Translations under genes and position numbers: made by a program | The notes under the pieces: generated by a model | The model's input: the letters and a program-made list of their open reading frames with translations, nothing else | Databases searched by the model: none | What the model was told of the DNA's origin: nothing | Shown here: positions 1 to 6,194 of the stretch, piece after piece | Numbering within the stretch: position 1 is the first letter of the stretch | Layout of the letters: each line of letters begins with the position of its first letter | Assembly (NCBI GenBank): GCA_937967775.1 | Contig: CALCJH010000173.1 | Location: 1-6,233 of the forward strand | Direction: 5' to 3' | DNA length: 6,233 nucleotides | From: an uncultured bacterium | Lineage (GTDB): Bacteria; Armatimonadota; UBA5829; DSUL01

Positions 1-1903
1 TCAATAACCCGGCGTCCGGGTTCAGGATCCAGATCCAGAGGATGCTGCTGGCCACGATGGGAACAATCGAAGGCAGGTAGTAAATGGTCCGGTAGTAGTG
101 CATCCCGCGGACGCTGGCGTTCAGAAGCATGGCGATCGCCAGGCCCGTCGCTATCCCAAGGGGAATGCCAAACGCCGCCAGATAGGCTGCGTTGTAGAGC
201 GTCTTGGAGAACAGCGGCCAGTCCTCCGTGAACAGCATCCGGAAGTTCTCCAGACCCACCCACCGCGGCGGATGCAGCACGTCGTAATGACAGAAACTGA
301 AGATGACGGATGCCAGAAACGGGCCCGCAGTGAACACCACCAGTCCCAAAAGCCAGGGGGAGGCGAAGAGGTACCCCCACATTGCCTCTCCGCGCATCAG
401 CCGGCCCACTGGCCCGGACCGCCGCGCCAGAATTGCAGCGATGGCGGCCAACACGGCCAGAGCGAGCGCCAGAATGGCCATCGGCACGGCCAGAGGGATG
501 ACGGGGTATCGCTCGCGGGTGAACGTTCGGTCCAGTTCGGCCTGAACCCGCCGGGTGCCCGCCGCCAGAGCCTCCTTCGCCGTCATCTTGTGCCGCGTGG
601 CGTTTTCGAATGCGATGACGTGTTCATCCCACAGAAGCTGGCCAACGTGCGTGACCGGCCGGAACCGGGCATAGGGCATCAGCTCGCGGAACAGGCGCAG
701 AGGCTCCCGGAACTTCGGATAGCGGTCGGCGTAGACGGCGTGGACCGCCTCGTTCACCCGCATGTTGGCGCTGAGGCGCGGCACGAACATCCGGCCTTTG
801 GAGCGGTTGTATTCCTCCTGCGCCTTGCACCCGATCAGCATCGCCTCCGGCGACTGCATCCACTTGATGAACTCCCAGGCCAGCTCCACGCGCTCTTCGG
901 GCACCCCTCTGGGGATAGCCCATGAGAAACCGCCGGCCCACGTGATGAACCTCGGCTGTCCCTTGAAACGGCCTTCCTGACGCAGCCGCGCCGCGGGAAC
1001 GGAGGCCGGAGCCACCCCGAAATCCATATCGGGGGCATAGCGCGCCAGCGACTGCAGGAACCAGTCGCCATCTATCTTCATCGCCACCCGCCCGATGATG
1101 AACGGGTCCATCTCCGGCGGGAGCGCGGCGAAGCCCCGCTGATAGGCATCCAACTTCTCGGCGCCTTTCAGCGCGTCGTAGACGCTGGTCATATACTCCA
1201 GCGCTTCCACGGTATACGGGTTGTCCATGGTGCACGTCCGACCGTCCGGGCTCATGAACTCCCCGCCGTTCTGCCAGGAATACAGGTACAGCCAGCTGTT
1301 GCCGAAGTTGGGAATGAAGCCCGCCCGCGCGAACGTCCCGTCCGGATTGTATTTGGTCAGCCTGACGGCATATTCCCGCAGCTCCTCCCAGGTCTGCGGG
1401 GGCCGGTCAGGGTCCAGCCCCGCTTCCCGGAACGCCTTGCGGTTGTAGTACAGGGCTCGGTCGTCCGTATTGGAGGGGATGGCGTATACCTTGCCGCGGT
1501 AGGTGGCTTCTTTCCAGGTGGCCGGGTAGTAGTCCTCCGGACGGACACCGTATGGCTTGTCCCGGTCCCGTTCTATCAGGTCATTCAGGGGACGGAAAGT
1601 GTCGCGGCTGGCCCAGTCGCCGATGGTGAAGCGGTCCTGGTGCACTACATCCGGCGGGGATTTGCCGACGATGGCGGTCATCAGCTTCTGCGGGTTCATC
1701 CCGCCCGCGCCCATGCTCAGCATGCTGACGCGCACGCCCGGGTGCCGCCGTTCGAACTCGCGGACGCGGGCCTCCTCGATCTTCGTTTCTTCGGAGAGCT
1801 GTACGCCCCAGACAACCAGCGTGACGCGATCGTCCCGGTCGCGCGCGCAGCCCGAAGCCACCAGCGCCACAGACGCGCACACAAGCGCCAGGAGCACTCT
1901 CAC
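1..1903 (-). CDS. Solute-binding lipoprotein fused to MalF-type ABC permease (partial, runs off left edge)
   Basis: This frame is open for 634 codons from GTG 1903 to the window edge, so the C-terminus is missing. Residues 1-18 are a signal peptide ending V-A-S-G before C19, a lipobox. Residues 24 to about 460 form a family 1 (sugar-type) extracellular solute-binding domain, with TLVVWG near the start, an IPSNTDDRALYYN segment and a W-E-L/F-x-K-W segment late. Residues 466-494 are a hydrophobic helix followed by Arg-rich sequence. From residue 505 a MalF-like permease begins (GYLFASPWLLG, LHPPRWVGL, TIYYLPSIVP, NPDAGLL); its EAA loop lies beyond the edge. The product should capture a solute, probably a sugar, outside the membrane and pass it through its own channel half. 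I chose GTG 1903 because AGGGAAG lies 7 nt upstream and it gives an ideal signal peptide. ATG 1951 in the same frame is the alternative. The fusion is unusual because these parts are normally separate proteins. The substrate is unknown. Confidence 0.9.
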   Translation of the reverse strand, partial: MRVLLALVCASVALVASGCARDRDDRVTLVVWGVQLSEETKIEEARVREFERRHPGVRVSMLSMGAGGMNPQKLMTAIVGKSPPDVVHQDRFTIGDWASRDTFRPLNDLIERDRDKPYGVRPEDYYPATWKEATYRGKVYAIPSNTDDRALYYNRKAFREAGLDPDRPPQTWEELREYAVRLTKYNPDGTFARAGFIPNFGNSWLYLYSWQNGGEFMSPDGRTCTMDNPYTVEALEYMTSVYDALKGAEKLDAYQRGFAALPPEMDPFIIGRVAMKIDGDWFLQSLARYAPDMDFGVAPASVPAARLRQEGRFKGQPRFITWAGGFSWAIPRGVPEERVELAWEFIKWMQSPEAMLIGCKAQEEYNRSKGRMFVPRLSANMRVNEAVHAVYADRYPKFREPLRLFRELMPYARFRPVTHVGQLLWDEHVIAFENATRHKMTAKEALAAGTRRVQAELDRTFTRERYPVIPLAVPMAILALALAVLAAIAAILARRSGPVGRLMRGEAMWGYLFASPWLLGLVVFTAGPFLASVIFSFCHYDVLHPPRWVGLENFRMLFTEDWPLFSKTLYNAAYLAAFGIPLGIATGLAIAMLLNASVRGMHYYRTIYYLPSIVPIVASSILWIWILNPDAGLL

Positions 1904-1960
1904 GCGGGAGCTTCTTCCCTTTTCTGCCAAACACGCGGACACACGACGCATTGCCGCATC

Positions 1961-1989
1961 ATCATAGCGGAGCCGCCCCCGCAGTTCAA
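1961..1989 (-). promoter_or_regulatory. Sigma70-like promoter for the binding-protein/permease fusion
   Basis: On the minus strand TTGAAC (1989-1984) and TATGAT (1966-1961) are separated by exactly 17 nt. The -35 box overlaps the stop codon of the Arc-like gene. Initiation would fall near 1954, giving a leader of about 50 nt before GTG 1903 with its Shine-Dalgarno, but almost no leader before ATG 1951, which supports the GTG start. The match is by eye only. Confidence 0.5.
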
Positions 1990-2183
1990 GTCTCCTTTTC
2001 ATCCCCCGGTTGTGGACTGGACCCCGTCCGCCCTCCGCACAGCCTCCCACGCCGCAACAACGCATCGCGAAGCAGATACTCGATCTGCGCGTTCACGCTG
2101 CGAAGCTCGTCCGAAGCCAGGCGCTGGATCTCCTCGAACACTTCGGGACTCAGACGAAGCAGAAATGTCTTTCTCTCCGGCAT
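1986..2183 (-). CDS. Arc-like ribbon-helix-helix DNA-binding protein
   Basis: This small protein of 65 residues has the layout of the Arc/MetJ ribbon-helix-helix fold: a basic strand KTFLLRL at residues 5-11, helix A at about 13-27 (PEVFEEIQRLASDEL), a turn, and helix B at about 29-44 (SVNAQIEYLLRDALLR). A polar, probably disordered tail fills residues 48-65. Such proteins dimerise and bind operators through the strand. Family knowledge also includes antitoxins, but no toxin gene adjoins it. It starts 10 nt after the stop codon of the SPFH gene with only a weak GAAG upstream, so translation is probably coupled to that gene. From memory, small Arc-like proteins often follow SPFH genes of this type, so a shared function is likely but undefined. 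It could autoregulate the promoter at 3093-3121; this is inference. Confidence 0.85.
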   Translation of the reverse strand: MPERKTFLLRLSPEVFEEIQRLASDELRSVNAQIEYLLRDALLRRGRLCGGRTGSSPQPGDEKET

Positions 2184-2193
2184 CCGGGCTTCG

Positions 2194-3057
2194 CTACTGG
2201 TAGAGAGTCCCCGTGTTCAGCACCGGCTGGGCTGCATGCTCGCTGCAGAGAACTACGAGCAGATTGGACACCATGGCCGCTTTGCGCTCCTCATCCAGAT
2301 GGAGCTTCTCGTACTGCTCCAGCTTGTCCAGAGCCATCTCCACCATCCCGACAGCTCCGTCCACGATCTTCTGCCGCGCGGCGATGATGGCCGCGGCCTG
2401 TTGCCGGCGCAGCATGGCCCCGGCGATCTCCTGCGCGTAGGCCAGATGAGTCAGGCGCGCCTCCATCACCTCCACCCCCGCCAGGGCCAGCCGATCCTGC
2501 AGCTCCTTCTGGAGGTCGTGCGAGACCTCTTCGGCGTTGCGCCGCAGCGAGACGGTCTCGTCCTCAGCGTCGTACGGGTAGGAGGAGGCCAGGTGCCTGA
2601 CGGCGCTTTCGCTCTGGGTGTGGACATACTGCTCGTAGTTGTCCACTTCGAAGCTGGCCCGGTAGGTGTCCCGCACCCGCCAGACCACTACAGCAGCGAT
2701 CTCGACGGGGTTGCCGGCCAGGTCGTTTACCTTTAGCTTCTCGCCGTTCAGCGTCCGGGCTCGAAGTGAAACGGACCGCTTTGTGAAGAACGGATTCGCC
2801 CACCAGAAGCCGCTGGATTTCACCGTGCCGGAGTAGCTGCCGAACAGCAGCAGCACCTTACTGCCGTTTGGCTCCACGATGAAGAACCCTCCGCACAGCA
2901 GCCCGAAGACTATCAGCAGGATAATGGCGGGGACAGGTGGGGGCGCGTCCACGCGGCTCCCTTGCACGAAAAGATAGATGATGAGGGCCAGCACGGCCAG
3001 AGTAACGGCCAGCATCAACCAACCGTTCGCAGCTTGGTACTCTTTTTCCTGAGTCAT
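2194..3057 (-). CDS. SPFH/band-7 (stomatin-prohibitin-like) membrane protein
   Basis: The 287-residue product starts with two hydrophobic segments, about 13-31 and 42-60, separated by a short polar Pro-rich loop. An SPFH domain follows at about 62-220: [20 protein letters not shown], then GFWWANPF, an ITFG-free strand region ending in [13 protein letters not shown], and a segment with S-E-S-A-V-R. The Ala- and charge-rich stretch at about 206-262 is probably a helix or coiled coil that drives oligomerisation. The C-terminus ends [10 protein letters not shown], so the gene looks complete. SPFH proteins form ring-shaped membrane scaffolds and often act with proteases or in membrane microdomains; no NfeD or protease gene is visible here. 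ATG 3057 is preceded by GGGAAGGGG (3075-3067) with 9 nt spacing. The gene heads a probable two-gene unit with the Arc-like gene. Its role beyond membrane scaffold is unknown. Confidence 0.93.
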   Translation of the reverse strand: MTQEKEYQAANGWLMLAVTLAVLALIIYLFVQGSRVDAPPPVPAIILLIVFGLLCGGFFIVEPNGSKVLLLFGSYSGTVKSSGFWWANPFFTKRSVSLRARTLNGEKLKVNDLAGNPVEIAAVVVWRVRDTYRASFEVDNYEQYVHTQSESAVRHLASSYPYDAEDETVSLRRNAEEVSHDLQKELQDRLALAGVEVMEARLTHLAYAQEIAGAMLRRQQAAAIIAARQKIVDGAVGMVEMALDKLEQYEKLHLDEERKAAMVSNLLVVLCSEHAAQPVLNTGTLYQ

Positions 3058-3085
3058 TCTGTAAAGCCCCTTCCCACATTGTAGT

Positions 3086-3101
3086 TATCAGAATGATATC
3101 A
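3086..3101. promoter_or_regulatory. Palindromic element over the SPFH -10 box, possible operator
   Basis: TATCA (3086-3090) and TGATA (3094-3098) form a 5-bp inverted repeat around GAA, and TGATATCA (3094-3101) is itself a perfect 8-bp palindrome. The element covers the predicted -10 box of the SPFH promoter and sits in an AT-richer patch between divergent genes. A repressor site is plausible, but short palindromes in AT-rich DNA arise by chance. Confidence 0.3.
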
Positions 3102-3121
3102 CTTCAATATCCAGCTGTCAA
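3093..3121 (-). promoter_or_regulatory. Sigma70-like promoter for the SPFH-Arc pair
   Basis: On the minus strand a perfect TTGACA (3121-3116) is followed after 17 nt by TATCAT (3098-3093). Initiation near 3086 would leave a leader of about 28 nt that contains the Shine-Dalgarno GGGAAGGGG. A second overlapping pair, TTGAAG (3107-3102) and TACAAT (3083-3078) with 18 nt spacing, is less likely because initiation would fall inside the Shine-Dalgarno. Confidence 0.65.
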
Positions 3122-3134
3122 GATGCGCTGCCTC

Positions 3135-3163
3135 TTGCATTCCGCGCGCTGATTTGCGACAAT
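3135..3163 (+). promoter_or_regulatory. Candidate promoter for the permease operon, possibly leaderless
   Basis: TTGCAT (3135-3140) and GACAAT (3158-3163) are 17 nt apart, and the second box ends 6 nt before ATG 3170. Initiation 7 nt past the -10 box would fall on the A of the start codon. The region from 3141 to 3169 has no Shine-Dalgarno. The match to consensus is moderate (3/6 and 4/6). The -35 box lies 13 bp from the divergent SPFH -35 box. Confidence 0.4.
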
Positions 3164-3169
3164 ACGGCG

Positions 3170-4078
3170 ATGCGACGAAGCTCCACTCTGCTTAGACGCG
3201 AAGCCCTCGACGGCTTCCTGTTCATATCGCCCTGGATCATCGGGTTCCTTCTGTTCACTCTGGGTCCGATGGCCTACTCGCTGTACGCGTCCTTCTGCGA
3301 CTGGGACATGCTCCATCCGCCGCGGTGGGTGGGGCTGACTAACTACCGGCAGATGTTCACCGACGATTTCCGCTTCGCGAAGTCGCTGGGCGTCACGCTG
3401 AAATATTCGGCCATGGCGCTTCCGCTCGGCGTGGTGACGTCGCTCGGCATCGCCATCCTGCTGAACCAGAAGGTGAAGGGGCTCACCTTCTTCCGGGCCA
3501 TTTACTACATCCCCGCCATCCTCCCGGGGGTGGCCGTGGCCATGCTCTGGAAATGGATTTTCAATCCGGAGTCCGGGGTCATCAACCTGCTGCTCGCGCG
3601 GCTGGGAATCAACGGCCCGGGCTGGTTCACGGATCCGGCCTGGGCGGTGCCGGCTTTGGTCATCATGAGCCTGTGGGGAGCGGGGGCGGGGATGATCATC
3701 TATCTGGCCGGTCTGCAAAGCGTGCCCACACAGCTCTACGAGGCTGCGGAGATTGACGGCGCGGGAGCGTGGATGAAGTTCCGCAGCGTCACACTTCCCA
3801 TGATCAGCCCCACCATCTTTTTCAATGTGGTGATGGGCATCATCGGCAGCTTTCAGGTGTTTACCAGCGCTTTCGTCATCACGGGAGGGGCGGGAAGCCC
3901 GGCCTACAGCACGCTGTTCTACGTGCTGTATCTGTATCAGAAAGCCTTCAACTACTTCGCCATGGGTTATGCCTGTGCGCTTGCCTGGGTGCTGTTCCTC
4001 ATCATTCTGACCCTCACGCTGATCGTGTTCTGGAGCGGCAAGCACTGGGTCTACTACGAGGCGGAGAGGAAAGGCTGA
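3170..4078 (+). CDS. MalF-type carbohydrate ABC transporter permease
   Basis: This 302-residue integral membrane protein resembles MalF/UgpA-type sugar permeases in length and pattern. It has about six hydrophobic segments (near 14-40, 74-97, 109-128, 158-182, 212-235 and 264-288). The EAA loop that docks on the ATPase is at residues 190-216 (YEAAEIDGAGAWMKF, then V-T-L-P). It would form a channel heterodimer with the MalG-type protein encoded 7 nt downstream. The substrate, probably a sugar or glycerol-phosphate-like compound, cannot be read from the sequence. ATG 3170 is the only ATG, GTG or TTG start in this frame from about 3080 on, and no ribosome binding site precedes it. Over residues 11-138 it is about half identical to the permease part of the minus-strand fusion, including LHPPRWVGL. 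No binding-protein gene lies next to it on this strand, which is unusual for such operons. Confidence 0.95.
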   Translation: MRRSSTLLRREALDGFLFISPWIIGFLLFTLGPMAYSLYASFCDWDMLHPPRWVGLTNYRQMFTDDFRFAKSLGVTLKYSAMALPLGVVTSLGIAILLNQKVKGLTFFRAIYYIPAILPGVAVAMLWKWIFNPESGVINLLLARLGINGPGWFTDPAWAVPALVIMSLWGAGAGMIIYLAGLQSVPTQLYEAAEIDGAGAWMKFRSVTLPMISPTIFFNVVMGIIGSFQVFTSAFVITGGAGSPAYSTLFYVLYLYQKAFNYFAMGYACALAWVLFLIILTLTLIVFWSGKHWVYYEAERKG

Positions 4079-4085
4079 CGCTCCG

Positions 4086-5162
4086 ATGCGCGCGGGCGAG
4101 CTGGCGAGAAGCAGGCGCAGGCAGGAGGCGATAGCCCGGGCCGTGGCCTATGTCATCCTGGTGGCCGGAGCGGCGGCCATCATGGTGCCGTTCGTCTGGA
4201 TGGTGTCCACGTCCCTGAAAGACAAAGACCAGCTCTTCACCCGTGAGCTTCAGTGGATCCCCACCCTCCCCGTCACGGTTCAGGTGACAGACCAGGAATA
4301 CAACGTTTACACATCCCTGAGCGACGGGCGATACGGTCTGCTGCTGGAGCGCCTGCCGGCGGGGAAAATGCGCATCGCCTGGCTGGGGAAGGAGCGGCCC
4401 CCGGAGACCCTGGCGCGCGTGCCGGATGATGTGGAGACCGTGCTGGAGGAACAGGTGGCGCAATACCGCAGGCCGGGCGCGCGCTGGTCCAACTATCGCG
4501 AAGCGCTCACTCCGCCGAACTTCCGTTTTCTGCTCTATCTGCGCAACACGCTGATCATCACCATCGCCGCGCTGGTCGGCCAGGTGCTGAGCTGTTCGCT
4601 CGTGGCATTCGGATTCGCCCGCCTACGCTTCCCGGCAAGAGGACCTCTCTTCATCATGGTGCTGGCGACGATGATGCTTCCCGCCCAGGTCACCATGGTG
4701 CCGCTGTTCAAGCTGTTTGTGACGGTGGGGTGGTACGACACCTTCCTGCCGCTCACCGTGCCGGCGTTCTTCGCCACCTCTGGCTTCTTCGTTTTCCTGC
4801 TGCGGCAGTATTTCATGGGCATCCCGCTGGAGATGGATGAAGCGGCGCGGATAGACGGCGCGTCGAGCTGGCAGATCTATCACCGCGTGGTGCTTCCACA
4901 GGCGAGGGCCGCCGTGGCAACGGTGGCCATCTTCAGCTTCATGGCGCACTGGAACGACTTCCTTGGTCCTCTGATCTACCTGGGCAGCCCGGAGCTGCGC
5001 ACGCTGTCTCTGGCGCTGTATGCGTTTCAGGGGGAGCACAGCGTGGACATCCAGCTGCTGATGGCGGCGGCCACGGTGGTGATGCTTCCGCTGCTGGTCT
5101 TGTTCGCGGTGGCGCAACGCTATTTCATCCAGGGCGTGGTCATCTCCGGCGTCAAGGGCTGA
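4086..5162 (+). CDS. MalG-type carbohydrate ABC transporter permease with extracytoplasmic insert
   Basis: This is the second channel subunit of the importer, 358 residues against about 270-300 for usual MalG/UgpE proteins. A basic N-terminus precedes the first membrane helix at about 17-40. MVSTSLKDKDQLF leads to WIP at 57-59, and the family WxNYxxAL element does not appear until WSNYREAL at 134-141. The 74 residues between (60-133) are an insert on the outer side of the membrane, polar with strand-like stretches. The membrane core follows from about 150 (NTLIITIAALVGQVLS). The EAA loop is at 250-276 (MDEAARIDGASSW, ending V-L-P), and AHWNDFLGPL at 287-296 is typical of MalG. ATG 4086 lies 7 nt after the upstream stop codon, with an AG-rich sequence at 4063-4074 inside the preceding gene as the ribosome site, so the two permeases are surely co-transcribed. 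No ATPase gene follows. Confidence 0.95.
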   Translation: MRAGELARSRRRQEAIARAVAYVILVAGAAAIMVPFVWMVSTSLKDKDQLFTRELQWIPTLPVTVQVTDQEYNVYTSLSDGRYGLLLERLPAGKMRIAWLGKERPPETLARVPDDVETVLEEQVAQYRRPGARWSNYREALTPPNFRFLLYLRNTLIITIAALVGQVLSCSLVAFGFARLRFPARGPLFIMVLATMMLPAQVTMVPLFKLFVTVGWYDTFLPLTVPAFFATSGFFVFLLRQYFMGIPLEMDEAARIDGASSWQIYHRVVLPQARAAVATVAIFSFMAHWNDFLGPLIYLGSPELRTLSLALYAFQGEHSVDIQLLMAAATVVMLPLLVLFAVAQRYFIQGVVISGVKG

Positions 5163-5175
5163 GGCGGACCGCCGT

Positions 5176-5205
5176 TTGACGCGCCTCTCCCCGCGGGCCT
5201 ATAAT
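5176..5205 (+). promoter_or_regulatory. Strong sigma70-like promoter for the malate dehydrogenase gene
   Basis: TTGACG (5176-5181) and a perfect TATAAT (5200-5205) are 18 nt apart. Initiation near 5212 gives a leader of about 50 nt that contains GGAGG (5249-5253). The promoter begins 13 nt after the MalG-type gene ends, so the dehydrogenase can be expressed independently of the transporter genes. Confidence 0.7.
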
Positions 5206-5210
5206 GCCCG
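5194..5210. promoter_or_regulatory. Inverted repeat flanking the -10 box, possible operator
   Basis: CGGGC (5194-5198) and GCCCG (5206-5210) are perfect inverted arms that enclose the -10 box with one extra base. A protein bound here would block the promoter. In GC-rich DNA five-base arms can occur by chance, so the functional claim is weak. Confidence 0.2.
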
Positions 5211-5264
5211 GAGCGCGCGGGAATGCGACCCGGACGCGAACAGAAACCGGAGGATGATGACTGG

Positions 5265-6194
5265 ATGAAAGTTGCAATAGTCGGCGGCGGAGGACGGGTG
5301 GGGTCGAATGCCGCTCTGTGTATGCAGTTCGGGGCGGTGGCGCGGGAGATCGCTCTGGTGGATGTGGCGGCGGACCTGGCGGCCGGAGAGGCGCTCGATC
5401 TGCGGCACGGAGCGTCGCTGGCAGGCTCACAGGTCTTCACCTCGGGCGGATATGAGCTTGCCGAGGGAGCGGATGTGCTGGTCATCACGGCCGGTCTGCG
5501 GCGCAAGCCCGATGAGAGTCGGCTGGATCTCATCAACCGCAACGTGGGCCTGTTCCGCACCATCCTGCAGGAGTGCCGCAAGGTGCGTCTTGCGGATGAT
5601 GCCGTGCTGGTCGTGGTCTCGAACCCCGTGGACGTGCTGACCTATCTGGCGGTGAAGGAATCCGGCCTGCCGCCGGAGCGCGTGATCGGGCTGGGGACTC
5701 TGCTGGACACCACGCGGTTCCGGTCGCTGGTTGCGGACTTTCTGCAGGTGGATCCTCTCTCGGTCAACGTGCTGATGCTGGGCGAGCACGGAGACAGCAT
5801 GGTGCCCATCTGGTCCTCGGCCACCATCGGGGGAGTTCCCATTGCCAGCCATCCTCAGGGGTCGCCGGAGAATCTACAGGCGGTCACTGACCTGACGCGC
5901 AGAAGCGGGGCGGAGGTCATCCGGCTGAAGGGTGGTGCAGGTTACGCCGTCGGCTGGGCCATCCGCGAGCTGGTGAGGGCCATACTTTACGATACCCGCT
6001 CCGTTCTGCCCGTTTCGACCCTGATGACTGGTCAGCTGGGCATCTCGGACGTCTGCTTTTCGCTGCCCACCATTGTGGGGCGCAGGGGCGTACTGGACGT
6101 CATTGTCCCTCAGGTATCCGATGAGGAGAAGGCGCAGCTCCAGCAGAGCGCAAAAGTGCTCCGGGAGACCATCGAGCAGGTTCTCGCCTCCTAG
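5265..6194 (+). CDS. mdh: Malate dehydrogenase, LDH/MDH superfamily
   Basis: The 309-residue enzyme is full length for the family and should interconvert malate and oxaloacetate with NAD in the cytoplasm. The Rossmann glycines are G8, G10 and G13, and D33 at the end of the second strand favours NAD over NADP. Active-site residues are R80 and R86 in the mobile loop (GLRRKPDESR), N120, D148 and R151 (LDTTRF), and H176 in GEHGDS. R80 sits at classical position 102, where lactate dehydrogenases have Gln. A225 is near position 246, where they have Thr. Both point to malate, although the overall sequence is LDH-like. D83 replaces the usual Gly in the loop. ATG 5265 has GGAGG at 5249-5253 and starts directly on the first beta strand; an in-frame ATG at 5223 would add 14 polar residues and lacks a good ribosome site. 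Function near a sugar importer is probably general carbon metabolism. A different 2-keto acid substrate remains possible. Confidence 0.92.
   Translation: MKVAIVGGGGRVGSNAALCMQFGAVAREIALVDVAADLAAGEALDLRHGASLAGSQVFTSGGYELAEGADVLVITAGLRRKPDESRLDLINRNVGLFRTILQECRKVRLADDAVLVVVSNPVDVLTYLAVKESGLPPERVIGLGTLLDTTRFRSLVADFLQVDPLSVNVLMLGEHGDSMVPIWSSATIGGVPIASHPQGSPENLQAVTDLTRRSGAEVIRLKGGAGYAVGWAIRELVRAILYDTRSVLPVSTLMTGQLGISDVCFSLPTIVGRRGVLDVIVPQVSDEEKAQLQQSAKVLRETIEQVLAS

Noticed and set aside
98..925. Plus-strand open frame of 275 codons
   Set aside because: It lies antisense to the binding-protein/permease fusion, its translation is rich in Arg, His, Gln and Pro with no domain pattern, and the minus frame is clearly coding.
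624..1235. Minus-strand open frame of 203 codons in another register
   Set aside because: It overlaps the solute-binding domain in a different frame and shows no family features.
1986..2183. Arc-like gene as the antitoxin of a toxin-antitoxin pair
   Set aside because: No small toxin gene is adjacent; its neighbours are an SPFH gene and a transporter gene.
1951..2736. Plus-strand open frame of 261 codons
   Set aside because: It is antisense to the SPFH and Arc-like genes, both of which have recognisable protein families.
3104..4045. Minus-strand open frame of 313 codons
   Set aside because: It is the complement of the MalF-type permease gene; the translation is a charged, low-complexity His/Arg/Glu sequence typical of GC-rich antisense frames.
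5163..5177. GGCGG-A-CCGCC hairpin followed by GTTT after the MalG-type gene, considered as a terminator
   Set aside because: The stem is only four or five pairs with a tiny loop, and the T-run is three bases; it also runs into the next promoter.
5223..5264. Upstream ATG 5223 as start of the dehydrogenase
   Set aside because: The added 14 residues are polar and unlike the family N-terminus, the position is about 11 nt after the predicted transcription start without a ribosome site, while ATG 5265 has GGAGG upstream.
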